NCBI RefSeq assembly: GCF_014649755.1
Contig: NZ_BMTQ01000001.1
Location: 124,001-188,000 of the forward strand
Source: Streptomyces litmocidini
GTDB lineage: Bacteria; Actinomycetota; Actinomycetes; Streptomycetales; Streptomycetaceae
Length of the DNA: 64,000 nt
Direction of reading: 5' to 3'
Part shown: positions 18,423-25,903 of the stretch, one piece after another
Layout of the letters: the number at the start of each line of letters is the position of its first letter
How positions within the stretch are numbered: the first letter of the stretch is position 1
Program-made: the position numbers and the translations under genes
The notes under the pieces: generated by a model
Told to the model about the DNA's origin: nothing
Database searches by the model: none
Seen by the model: the letters and a program-made list of their open reading frames with translations, nothing else

Positions 18423-19106
18423 CTAGTAGCACTCTTGGTCGGTGCCCTTGTGCAGCGACAGGTGCAGGCCCGGAAGCGTGAAGGTGGCGGCCGTGGTGGC
18501 CCAGGCCTTCTGCTTCACGTTCTTCAGCGTCGCCGTCTCGGCGCGCTGGCCGAAGCCGTACGGGCTGGCCGCGGTGTTCGGCTGGATGCCCGGCTTGCCG
18601 TCGACCACCTTGCCGCCGAACTCGTTGAGCTTGCCCGCGGCGACGCCGATGTCGATGTTGCCGAACTCGGCGTCGGTCTGGAGGTCGGAGACATCGAGGT
18701 AGATGTCCTTCGCCCGGACCTTGTCCTCGTCCTTGCCGGTCGTCGCGGCCTCGTTGCCGGCCTCCAGGCGGAGGGTGACCGAGTCGTTGATGAACGGCAC
18801 CTTCGGCGTCACGACCGACTGGCACATCTTGGTGATCTTGGCGGTGGAGAAGCCGGAGACCGCCACCGGGGCGGCGAGGTTCGAACCGTCGAGGTTCTTG
18901 CCGACGTCCACGCTGCCGTACTGGACGAAGTCCTTGCCCTCAAGACTCTGGGCCGAGACCTTGAACTCCTGGCCGGAGATGCTGAAGGACGCGGCGAGCG
19001 CGCCCTGGGCCAGACCCACACCGATCGCGGCCGTCGCGGCCACGCTCGGGACCATGACGACGGCGAACCGCTTCCATCTGGTCCCGCCACGAACCTGGGA
19101 CTTCAT
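18423..19106 (-). CDS. DUF6230-like secreted or membrane-anchored protein
   Basis: The 227-residue protein begins with positive charges and a hydrophobic stretch (FAVVMVPSVAATAAIGVGLA) with a possible signal cleavage after ALAA. The mature part looks beta-rich, with two cysteines (KMCQSVV and the C-terminal QECY), and ends TFTLPGLHLSLHKG. I recognise it as DUF6230, sometimes mislabelled cholesterol esterase; no catalytic residues are evident. A strong AAGGAGGAA precedes the ATG at 19106, indicating high expression. It is the first gene of the three-gene cassette and is preceded by an unusual spacer with three palindromes. Confidence 0.8.
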   Translation of the reverse strand: MKSQVRGGTRWKRFAVVMVPSVAATAAIGVGLAQGALAASFSISGQEFKVSAQSLEGKDFVQYGSVDVGKNLDGSNLAAPVAVSGFSTAKITKMCQSVVTPKVPFINDSVTLRLEAGNEAATTGKDEDKVRAKDIYLDVSDLQTDAEFGNIDIGVAAGKLNEFGGKVVDGKPGIQPNTAASPYGFGQRAETATLKNVKQKAWATTAATFTLPGLHLSLHKGTDQECY

Positions 19107-19698
19107 GAGAATTCCTCCTTCTCGGACGTACATCTCCGAAGGGGGCCCGGGAGCCCGCCCTGGGATGGGAGAAGAGCTACGTCCTCGGGAAGGAGAGCGC
19201 CGAGGCATCAGGCGGCGCGATGCGCGTCCGAATCACCGGCGATCACCCCCGAGCGACAACCATGGGTCACGCCTTCGAGCGCGACCTGTTCTGGACAGGC
19301 CCCGGTCGGTGAGATCGGGAACCCCCCTGTCCACGACCGGTGCCGGAACACCGGTCCACTCGGTGGGGACCCTCGCCGCGTTCCCGGGTGGTTCCCGGGG
19401 TATGCGATTCGGACCGAGCGTCGCCGATCGTGGTCCATTCCGGGCCCCCGCACAAGGGGGTTCGTTACTGGCTAGTAACGGGTGGATAACCACGCCATGG
19501 CGGGGCGGGACCGAACGGGCACGCTGGGTGCGTTAGGGCGGTGGGGAATGTCGGGAGATCGCCGGATGAATACGGACAGAACGTCGGGTTCGATTTACTG
19601 CAAGTAACAGCGGCCGCGATTACCAAGTTTTGGTAAAGCGCGGCCGCGTTTTGTCACCCTGCTGCCAAATCGTCGGACGATTCGGCGCGCCCCGGGAG
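19107..19698. other. 592-base spacer without a gene, rich in palindromes
   Basis: No supported coding sequence is visible between the thioredoxin gene stop and the DUF6230 start. The half nearer the DUF6230 gene has no clear motif. The half nearer the thioredoxin gene is AT-richer and holds three inverted repeats with TTAC/GTAA arms, the last embedded in a larger hairpin flanked by two copies of GCGGCCGC. The DUF6230 promoter should lie here. Confidence 0.7.
19464..19636. promoter_or_regulatory. Three TTAC...GTAA inverted repeats (candidate operators)
   Basis: The sites are GTTACTGGCTAGTAAC (19464-19479), TTACTGCAAGTAA (19595-19607) and TTACCAAGTTTTGGTAA (19620-19636). Each is a perfect inverted repeat around a 3- or 4-base centre. 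AT-rich palindromes like these stand out in such GC-rich DNA. The third lies inside a larger imperfect hairpin (19610-19647), which could also terminate the thioredoxin message. The regulator is unknown. Confidence 0.55.
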
Positions 19699-20664
19699 CT
19701 AGAACAGCACCCGTGCGAGGGCCTGCCGGGCCGCCGTCACGCGCGGATCGTCGGCACCGATCACCTCGAACAGTTCCAGGAGCCGCAGCCGCGCCGCGTT
19801 CCGGTCCTCGCCCACCGTGCGGCGCACGGTCTCCACGAGGCGCCCGAAGGCGTCCTGCACGTGACCGCCCACCAGATCCAGGTCGGCGGCGGCGATCTGC
19901 GCGGTGACGTCGGCCGGGTCGTCCGCCGCGTTCCTGCGGACGGCGGCCGGGTCGAGGTCCTGCACCCGGGTGAGGAGTTCGGCCTGCGCCAGACCGAGCT
20001 TGGCCTCCGGGTGGGCCGGGTCGTCGGCGAGCACGTTCTTGTACGCCTGGACGGCACCCGCCAGGTCGCCCGCGTCGAGCGCGGACATCGCCGCTTCGAG
20101 GAGCGCGTCGTACGGACCGGCCGGCCGCGCCGCCGGATCGAAGGCGTCGGCGCCCGCGTCCACGGCGATGCCGGTGAGGCCGAAGCGCTCTTCACCGACC
20201 TGGATCAGCTGGTCGAGGGTCTCCCGGATCTGCGCCTCGGGCACCGCTCCTTGGAACAGCGGCAGCGCCTGACCGGCGACCACCGCGAAAACGGCCGGAA
20301 TTCCCTGGATGCCGAACTGCTGCATCAGCATCTGGTTGGCGTCGACGTCGATCTTCGCGAGCAGGAAGCGGCCGTTGTACTCGACGGCCAGCCGCTCCAG
20401 GAGGGGGCCGAGCTGCTTGCAGGGCTCGCACCACTCGGCCCAGAAGTCGAGGACGACCGGAACCTCGGCCGAGCGCTGGAGCACGTCGCGCTCGAAGCCG
20501 GCCTCGTCGACGTCGATCACCAGGGCCGACGGGGGCACGGCGGCGGAACCGCCCTGCCGGGCGGCTTCGGCCCGCACCTGCTCCGCCTTCGCCTTGGCCT
20601 CTCCGGCCGCCTTCACCGCGGCGAGGTCGACGACGCCGCTCATGGACATGTTTCGGGGCTGCAT
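19699..20664 (-). CDS. Thioredoxin-domain protein with TPR-like C-terminus (CnoX/YbbN-like)
   Basis: The 321-residue cytosolic protein has a charged N-terminal region, then a thioredoxin fold at about 45-155 with the redox pair C79/C82 (FWAEWCEPCKQL). A helical repeat region follows near 185-320 (AMSALDAGDLAGAVQAYKNV and similar). This matches the YbbN/CnoX co-chaperone layout, which holds proteins under oxidative stress. Unlike E. coli CnoX, the CxxC here is intact, so redox activity is plausible. GGAGGA precedes the ATG at 20664. It faces away from a TetR gene across a spacer with tandem hairpins. Confidence 0.88.
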   Translation of the reverse strand: MQPRNMSMSGVVDLAAVKAAGEAKAKAEQVRAEAARQGGSAAVPPSALVIDVDEAGFERDVLQRSAEVPVVLDFWAEWCEPCKQLGPLLERLAVEYNGRFLLAKIDVDANQMLMQQFGIQGIPAVFAVVAGQALPLFQGAVPEAQIRETLDQLIQVGEERFGLTGIAVDAGADAFDPAARPAGPYDALLEAAMSALDAGDLAGAVQAYKNVLADDPAHPEAKLGLAQAELLTRVQDLDPAAVRRNAADDPADVTAQIAAADLDLVGGHVQDAFGRLVETVRRTVGEDRNAARLRLLELFEVIGADDPRVTAARQALARVLF

Positions 20665-20784
20665 GGATACATCCTCCCCCTTCCGCGCGCGTAACCGGTA
20701 AGCCATGGCTGAACCGCGCCGTCCGCGCATCTCCCGCCGGTGTGCGAGACGCGCGGACGACACGGTTCCTCGTCTTCGGTGGCA

Positions 20785-20881
20785 CCGGGTCCCCACCCGG
20801 CGCCCTCTGTCGCACCGGATCCCCATCCGGCACTGTGGTTGTCGCTCAGGCCGCTCAATGCCTTTCGCTACAGGTCGTAGC
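20785..20881. promoter_or_regulatory. Tandem inverted repeats upstream of the thioredoxin gene
   Basis: Two related palindromes, CCGGGTCCCCACCCGG (20785-20800) and CCGGATCCCCATCCGG (20815-20830), are spaced exactly 30 bases and share a CCCC centre. A third, GCTACAGGTCGTAGC, occupies 20867-20881. They fill the 328-base divergent spacer 20665-20992, which has no gene. They may be operator pairs or 5' leader hairpins of the thioredoxin message. Confidence 0.5.
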
Positions 20882-20978
20882 GTAACTCCGGGGAAGGACC
20901 CGGCGGGAGGGCGGGAGCGGGATCCGTACGGTGAACTGCCTCACATCACCGACCCCTGGCGGTGTACCTACCGGCGGG

Positions 20979-20984
20979 TATGGT
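20979..20984 (+). promoter_or_regulatory. -10-like hexamer for a leaderless TetR transcript
   Basis: TATGGT ends eight bases before the ATG at 20993, and no Shine-Dalgarno sequence lies between. A leaderless message is likely. Confidence 0.45.
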
Positions 20985-20992
20985 CGCTTTCC

Positions 20993-21622
20993 ATGTGTAA
21001 GCGCACCAACCCCCGCGGCGGCCGCACCGGGCGCCCCCGCTCCACGGAGGCCGACACGGCCATCCTGGAGGCGACCCGCGCGGCCCTGGTCGAACTGGGC
21101 TGGTCCAAGCTCACGATGGGGGACGTGGCCGGCCGCGCCGGGGTCGCGAAGACGACCCTCTACCGCCGCTGGGCCAACAAGAACGAGCTCGTCGTGGACG
21201 CCGTCGCCGTCCTCTTCGACGAACTCGAACTGCCCGACCTGGGTTCCCTCCAGGCCGACATCGAACACGTGGTGCTGCAGTTCGCGGCCCTCCTCGAACG
21301 GCCCGAGACGAAGACGGCCCTGATGGCCGTGGTGGCCGAGTCGACCCGGGACGAGCCGCTCCGCGAGCGCATCCGCGCCTCCATCGTCGACCGCCAGAAG
21401 CGCCTGGTCCTGGCGGGCCGCGAGCGGGCCCAGCAGCGCGGCGAACTCCCCGACGAGCACCCCGTGTCCACCGTCGCCGCCCTCGACGACCTGATCTTCG
21501 ACGTGGTCGCCGGCGCCGTGGTGCACCGGGCCCTGGTGAGCGCGGAGCCGGTGGACGAACCCTGGGCGGCACGCCTCTCCGCCCTCCTCCTCGGCGGCCT
21601 GGGAGCGGCGGCGGCGCACTAG
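20993..21622 (+). CDS. TetR-family transcriptional regulator
   Basis: The 209-residue protein has an N-terminal TetR HTH at about 20-66 (TMGDVAGRAGVAKTTLYRRW followed by ANKNELVVDA). A helical ligand domain follows. The ATG at 20993 gives a normal TetR length and fits a leaderless start. It converges on icmA, separated by an 18-bp tandem repeat. The ligand and targets are unknown; its own divergent spacer and the icmA promoter palindrome are candidates. Confidence 0.88.
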   Translation: MCKRTNPRGGRTGRPRSTEADTAILEATRAALVELGWSKLTMGDVAGRAGVAKTTLYRRWANKNELVVDAVAVLFDELELPDLGSLQADIEHVVLQFAALLERPETKTALMAVVAESTRDEPLRERIRASIVDRQKRLVLAGRERAQQRGELPDEHPVSTVAALDDLIFDVVAGAVVHRALVSAEPVDEPWAARLSALLLGGLGAAAAH

Positions 21623-21712
21623 GCGGCGCGTCGGGCGCATGCGGCGCGTCGGGCACACGCGGGGCGTCAGGCGCATGCGGGGCATCGGGCGTACGCGGGG
21701 CGTCAGAAGCCC
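21623..21712. repeat. 18-bp tandem repeat between TetR and icmA stop codons
   Basis: Four full units and a fifth partial unit of an 18-mer (first unit GCGGCGCGTCGGGCGCAT) run through 21623-21712 with slight divergence. They fill the convergent gap. The last unit contains the icmA stop codon (complement of TCA at 21703-21705), so the repeat has grown out of, or into, the end of the gene. Confidence 0.88.
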
Positions 21713-23403
21713 GGGGGCTCCGTGTAGACCCCCCACTCCTCGCGCAGGGCGTCGCAGATCTCGCCGAGCGTGGCCTCGGCGCGGACGGCCTCCAGCATGG
21801 GCGGGATCATGTTCGACCCGTCCCGGGCCGCCGTGAGCATCGCGTCGAGCGAGGCGCGGACCCGGGCGTCGTCCCGTCGCCCCTTGCGCTCGCCGAGGAC
21901 GCGGACCTGCTCCCACTCGACCTCGTGGCTGACCCGCAGGATCTCCAGGTCGCCGGTGACCGAGCCGTGGTGGACGTTGACGCCGACGACCCGCTTCTCG
22001 CCCTTCTCCAGGGCCCGCTGGTACCGGAAGGCGGACTCGGCGATCTCGCCGGTGAACCAGCCGTCCTCGATGCCGCGCAGGATGCCGGAGGTCATCGGAC
22101 CGATCGGATGCCTGCCGTCCGGGTGGGCGAGCAGACCGCGCTCCTTGATCTGCTCGAAGACCTTCTCGGCGTCGGCCTCGATGCGGTCGGTGAGCTGCTC
22201 GACGTACCAGGAACCGCCCAGCGGGTCGGCGACGCCGGCGACGCCGGTCTCCTCCATCAGCACCTGCTGGGTGCGCAGCGCGATCTCGGCGGCCTGCTCG
22301 CTGGGGAGCGCGAGGGTCTCGTCGAGGGCGTTGGTGTGGAGGGAGTTGGTGCCGCCGAGGACGGCGGAGAGCGCCTCGACCGCGGTCCGCACGACGTTGT
22401 TGTACGGCTGCTGGGCGGTGAGGGAGACCCCGGCGGTCTGGGTGTGGAAGCGGAGCCACTGCGCCCTGTCGGTCCTGGCGCCGTAGACCTCCTTCATCCA
22501 GCGGGCCCAGATCCGGCGGGCGGCGCGGAACTTGGCGATCTCCTCGAAGAAGTCGAGGTGCGCGTCGAAGAAGAAGGAGAGGCCGGGGGCGAAGACGTCG
22601 ACGTCGAGGCCGCGGGAGAGGCCGAGTTCGACGTAGCCGAAGCCGTCGGCGAGGGTGTACGCCAGCTCCTGCGCGGCCGTCGCCCCCGCCTCGCGGATGT
22701 GGTACCCGGAGACCGAGAGCGGCTTGTACGCGGGGATGTTCGCCGCGCAGTGCTCCATCAGGTCGCCGATCAGGCGCAGATGGGGCTCGGGCTCGAAGAG
22801 CCACTCCTTCTGGGCGATGTACTCCTTGAAGATGTCCGTCTGGAGCGTGCCGTTGAGGACGGCCGGGTCGACGCCCTGGCGCTCGGCGGCGACCAGGTAC
22901 ATGCAGAAGACCGGGACGGCGGGCCCGGAGATCGTCATGGACGTCGTGACGTCCCCGAGCGGGATGCCCCCGAAGAGGACCTCCATGTCGGCGGCGGAGT
23001 CGACGGCGACCCCGCAGTGGCCGACCTCGCCGAGGGAGCGGGGGTCGTCGGAGTCGCGGCCCATGAGGGTCGGCATGTCGAAGGCGACGGAGAGGCCGCC
23101 GCCGCCCGCGGCGAGGATCATCTTGTACCGCTCGTTGGTCTGCTCGGCGTTGCCGAAGCCGGCGAACTGGCGGATGGTCCAGGTCCGGCCCCGGTACCCG
23201 GTGGGGTGCAGACCGCGGGTGAAGGGGTACTCGCCGGGCCAGCCGATGCGCTCGAAGCCCTCGTAGGTGTCACCGGGCCGGGGGCCGTAGACCGGCTCCA
23301 CGGCGTCGCCGGAGAGCGTGCTGAAGTCCGCGTCCCGCTTGCGGGCCTTGTCGTAGCGGGCCTGCCAGCGGCGGCGGCCCTCCTCGATGGCGTCAGCGTC
23401 CAT
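21703..23403 (-). CDS. icmA: Isobutyryl-CoA mutase large subunit
   Basis: The 566-residue protein is a methylmalonyl-CoA-mutase-type TIM barrel without a B12-binding domain. Two substrate-pocket residues identify it: F80 (IRQFAGFGNAEQ) where methylmalonyl mutases have Tyr, and Q198 (AQKEWLFEP) where they have Arg. F80/Q198 and the 566-residue length match, from memory, Streptomyces IcmA. With the small B12-binding subunit IcmB, absent from this window, it interconverts isobutyryl-CoA and n-butyryl-CoA, linking valine and fatty acid catabolism to polyketide precursors. The ATG at 23403 is seven bases from a perfect 24-bp palindrome. MeaB and a cobalamin adenosyltransferase that could support it are nearby. 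Confidence 0.92.
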   Translation of the reverse strand: MDADAIEEGRRRWQARYDKARKRDADFSTLSGDAVEPVYGPRPGDTYEGFERIGWPGEYPFTRGLHPTGYRGRTWTIRQFAGFGNAEQTNERYKMILAAGGGGLSVAFDMPTLMGRDSDDPRSLGEVGHCGVAVDSAADMEVLFGGIPLGDVTTSMTISGPAVPVFCMYLVAAERQGVDPAVLNGTLQTDIFKEYIAQKEWLFEPEPHLRLIGDLMEHCAANIPAYKPLSVSGYHIREAGATAAQELAYTLADGFGYVELGLSRGLDVDVFAPGLSFFFDAHLDFFEEIAKFRAARRIWARWMKEVYGARTDRAQWLRFHTQTAGVSLTAQQPYNNVVRTAVEALSAVLGGTNSLHTNALDETLALPSEQAAEIALRTQQVLMEETGVAGVADPLGGSWYVEQLTDRIEADAEKVFEQIKERGLLAHPDGRHPIGPMTSGILRGIEDGWFTGEIAESAFRYQRALEKGEKRVVGVNVHHGSVTGDLEILRVSHEVEWEQVRVLGERKGRRDDARVRASLDAMLTAARDGSNMIPPMLEAVRAEATLGEICDALREEWGVYTEPPGF

Positions 23404-23410
23404 GCCTCGA

Positions 23411-23434
23411 ATTTACTAGGACGTCCTAGTAAAT
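23411..23434. promoter_or_regulatory. Perfect 24-bp palindrome over the icmA promoter
   Basis: The half-site ATTTACTAGGAC is followed immediately by its exact reverse complement. On the minus strand the right half supplies a -10-like TAGTAA nine bases before the icmA ATG, and TCGACA upstream could be the -35. A protein bound here would block the polymerase. It lies about 13 bases from the terminator of the preceding operon. The protein is unidentified. Confidence 0.75.
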
Positions 23435-23446
23435 GTCGACGGGAAA

Positions 23447-23468
23447 CCCCCGCAGGTGAGTGCGGGGG
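23447..23468 (-). terminator. Intrinsic terminator of the MFS-MarR-DUF3817 operon
   Basis: CCCCCGCA (23447-23454) and TGCGGGGG (23461-23468) pair perfectly around a six-base loop. On the minus strand the stem is followed by TTT. It lies a few bases after the DUF3817 stop and separates that operon from the icmA promoter. Confidence 0.8.
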
Positions 23469-23474
23469 CGGGGG

Positions 23475-23807
23475 TCAGGCCTTGACCGGCTGCGCCTGCG
23501 CGCCGCTGACCAGCGGAAGCGTCTCGGCGACGACCTTGCGCTCGACGAAGAACGCGGCGGTCGGGATGGTGCCGGAGATCAGCACCCAGAGGAGCTTGCC
23601 GAACGGCCACTTCGCCTTGGAACCCAGGTCGAAGGCGAAGATCAAGTAGATGATGTAGAGGACGCCGTGCAGCTGGGAGACCGCGAAGGTCAGGTCCTCG
23701 CCGACGCCGAAGCCGTACTTGGCGACCATGCACGCGCACAGGATGAGGAGCATCACGGCGGTCACGTACGCCATGACGCGGTAGCGGGTCAGCACGCTGG
23801 ATTTCAT
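23475..23807 (-). CDS. DUF3817 membrane protein
   Basis: The 110-residue protein has about three membrane helices. It carries QLHGVLYIIYLIFAFD, then a short basic turn KAKWPFG and the terminal PTAAFFVERKV. These features mark DUF3817, a family without known activity. The ATG at 23807 is chosen because it directly precedes the first helix. It is last in an operon after a MarR regulator and an MFS transporter. A paralogue sits at 29507-29851. Confidence 0.85.
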   Translation of the reverse strand: MKSSVLTRYRVMAYVTAVMLLILCACMVAKYGFGVGEDLTFAVSQLHGVLYIIYLIFAFDLGSKAKWPFGKLLWVLISGTIPTAAFFVERKVVAETLPLVSGAQAQPVKA

Positions 23808-23850
23808 GCCGTCGAGCGTAACGGCACGATCCGGGCGATCTTCGCCCGGG

Positions 23851-24360
23851 TCAGCCCTCGTCGAAGTCGTGCGCCGCGACCCGCAGCGGGCGCAGCATCG
23901 CGAAGATCTCCGCGCACTCCTCGGCGTCGTACGCACCCAGGCCGAAGTCCATCCCCATCAGGTCGCGGGTCGCGGCCTCGACCACCTCGCGGCCCTTCTC
24001 CGTGATGGAGGCGAGGGTGCCGCGGCCGTCGTTGGGGTTGGGCCGCTTGGCGACGAGCCCCGACTTCACCAGCCGGTCCACCGTGTTCGTCACCGAGGTC
24101 GGGTGGACCATCAGCCGCTCGCCGATCTTGGACATCGGCAGCTCGCCCGCCTTGGAGAAGGTGAGCAGCACCAGGGCCTCGTACCGCGCGAAGGTCAGCC
24201 CGTACGGCTTGACGACCGCGTCCACCTCCGCCAGGAGGATCTGGTGGGCGCGCATGATCGAGGTGATCGCGGCCATCGAGGGGACCGGGCCCCAGCGCTT
24301 CTGCCAGAGTTCGTCGGCTCGGGCGATGGGGTCGAAGGGGAGACTGAGCGGCTTCGGCAC
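23851..24360 (-). CDS. MarR-family transcriptional regulator
   Basis: The 169-residue protein has the MarR winged helix. The recognition region reads MSKIGERLMVHPTSVTNTVDRLVKSGLV, and the wing contains the conserved pattern RPNPNDGRGTLASITEKG. MarR proteins usually repress a neighbouring efflux or degradation operon and release DNA on binding phenolic or lipophilic ligands. The GTG at 24360 lies nine bases after the MFS stop, so the two are co-transcribed. The likely target is its own operon. Confidence 0.9.
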   Translation of the reverse strand: MPKPLSLPFDPIARADELWQKRWGPVPSMAAITSIMRAHQILLAEVDAVVKPYGLTFARYEALVLLTFSKAGELPMSKIGERLMVHPTSVTNTVDRLVKSGLVAKRPNPNDGRGTLASITEKGREVVEAATRDLMGMDFGLGAYDAEECAEIFAMLRPLRVAAHDFDEG

Positions 24361-24369
24361 GCGTCGACC

Positions 24370-25821
24370 TTACCGACTGGTCACATGCCGGTCAGCCCCG
24401 TCTCGCCTTTCGGTCGCCCGCAGCTCGACGGCGGCGGCGAGGAGACAGACCGTGCCGAGGACGCCCGCGCCCGCGACGACCGCGTGCACGGGGGCGAACT
24501 CGGCCGCGATCCCCGCACCGGCCATGCCGACGCCCTGCACGGTCATCATGCCCGCGGTCATCAGGGTCATGGCCCTCCCCCGCTGCTCCTCGGGAACGGC
24601 GGCGACGAACCAGGCGTCGAGGCCGAGGGTGTACGCGCCGGTGGCACCGGCCAGGAACAGGGCGACGGCCGCGAGGGCGACGCCCGGCTCGGGGGCGTAC
24701 AGGAGGTACGGCAGGACGCCGGTGACGGCGAGCGGCAGCACGATCCGGGAGCGGGCCCCGGCGGAGAGGAACGACCCCGCGAAGAGCTCGCCCGCGATGG
24801 TGCCGACGGGCAGCGCGCACATGAGCAGGCCGAGGGCGGCGGTGGAGACGCCGATCTCGTCGGCGTAGGGGGCGGCGAGCGCCTCGGGCACGACGGCGAA
24901 GAGCGGCGGCACCCAGAACATCAGCATCAGGGCGCGCACGCGCCGGTTCCGCAGCACCACCCAGGTGCCGGCGAGCCCGCCGCCGGGCCCCTTCCCGGCC
25001 GCCCGGGCGGGGCGGCGGGCGGTGCCGAGGCGCAGGAGCAGCGCGGAGACGAGGAACGTGGCGGCGGTGACGACGAGGGCGCCGCGCGGCGGGACGAGGG
25101 TGAGGAGGACGCCGCCGGCGGCGAAGCCGGCGAGCAGCGCGCTCTGCGACACGATCCGCAGCAGCGAACGCCCGAGCACGAAGAGCTCGCCCTCTCCGAG
25201 GATGTCGGCGAGGGTCGCCATGCGGGTGCCGTTGAAGACGGGCGAGACGACGGCGACGGCGCAGCGCAGCACGAGCAGGACGGCGACGGGGGTGGCGGGC
25301 ACGACCATGAGCGCGACGCAGCCGGCGCAGACGAGGTCGCAGACGACGAGGATCCGCCGGGGCGGGAGCCGGTCGGCGAGCCCGGCGAGGAGGGTGCCGC
25401 CGAGGAGGTAGGGGAGGAACCCGAGGGCGAAGGTGAGCGAGGAGAGGAGCGGCGACCGCGTCAGGTCGTACACGAGCACGGTGAGCGCGAGCTCGCTGAC
25501 GACGACCCCGAGCAGCGAGAACAGGTGCGCCACGAACACGAACCGGAACTCGGGGACGGCGAAGACGGCGAGGTAGCCGGGGGCGGCCGGGGCCGGGGCG
25601 GGCGGGGCGGCCCCGGGGGCGGAGCCGGGCCCGACGGTCCGGGCCGGAGCGGGCGCGCGCCCGGCCCCGGAGCCGGGGGCGGGGACGGGCGCGGCGGCCC
25701 CCCTGGGAGCCGGTGCGGCTCCGGGAGCCGGTGCCCCGGGCCGCGGGGCGGGGCCCGGTGGGAGCGGGGCGGGGGTGGGCGCGGGCGCCGGGAGCGGCGT
25801 CCGGGTGTCGTTCTCGGGCAT
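24370..25821 (-). CDS. MFS transporter with Ala/Pro-rich N-terminal extension
   Basis: The 483-residue protein has about 12 membrane helices from residue 85 on. It includes a loop of the MFS type between helices 2 and 3 (GLADRLPPRRILVVCD) and matches the EntS/MFS_3-like drug or siderophore exporters. The first roughly 82 residues are almost entirely Ala, Pro and Gly and precede the first helix; such a tail is unusual, and translation may start further in. It heads an operon with a MarR regulator and a DUF3817 protein. It is divergent from an ArsR-like gene across a palindromic operator. Confidence 0.82.
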   Translation of the reverse strand: MPENDTRTPLPAPAPTPAPLPPGPAPRPGAPAPGAAPAPRGAAAPVPAPGSGAGRAPAPARTVGPGSAPGAAPPAPAPAAPGYLAVFAVPEFRFVFVAHLFSLLGVVVSELALTVLVYDLTRSPLLSSLTFALGFLPYLLGGTLLAGLADRLPPRRILVVCDLVCAGCVALMVVPATPVAVLLVLRCAVAVVSPVFNGTRMATLADILGEGELFVLGRSLLRIVSQSALLAGFAAGGVLLTLVPPRGALVVTAATFLVSALLLRLGTARRPARAAGKGPGGGLAGTWVVLRNRRVRALMLMFWVPPLFAVVPEALAAPYADEIGVSTAALGLLMCALPVGTIAGELFAGSFLSAGARSRIVLPLAVTGVLPYLLYAPEPGVALAAVALFLAGATGAYTLGLDAWFVAAVPEEQRGRAMTLMTAGMMTVQGVGMAGAGIAAEFAPVHAVVAGAGVLGTVCLLAAAVELRATERRDGADRHVTSR

Positions 25822-25860
25822 GGGCGCAGCGTGCCCGGCGCCGAGGGACGGTCCTAGACT

Positions 25861-25876
25861 TTCGGCTCCAGCCGAA
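25861..25876. promoter_or_regulatory. 16-bp palindrome in the MFS/ArsR divergent promoter
   Basis: TTCGGCTCCAGCCGAA is a perfect inverted repeat, seven-base arms around CC. It directly follows a -10-like TAGACT (25855-25860) and lies before the ribosome site of the ArsR-like gene. This is where a self-repressing ArsR protein would bind. Confidence 0.6.
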
Positions 25877-25903
25877 TGTCCAGCCGCGTCCCCGGAGGGC
25901 CCC

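Noticed and set aside
18423..19106. Cholesterol esterase
   Set aside because: This label is sometimes attached to such proteins, but no serine hydrolase motif (GxSxG) or catalytic triad is visible.
19233..19493. Small minus-strand frames (81-86 residues) in the spacer before the DUF6230 gene
   Set aside because: They overlap each other in different frames, have Arg/Pro-rich composition, no ribosome site and no recognisable motif.
21623..21712. Possible CRISPR array
   Set aside because: Units are 18 bases with no unique spacers between them and no cas genes nearby; it is a simple tandem repeat.
21703..23403. Methylmalonyl-CoA mutase
   Set aside because: F80 and Q198 replace the Tyr and Arg of methylmalonyl mutases and the B12-binding domain is missing, so isobutyryl-CoA mutase large subunit fits better.
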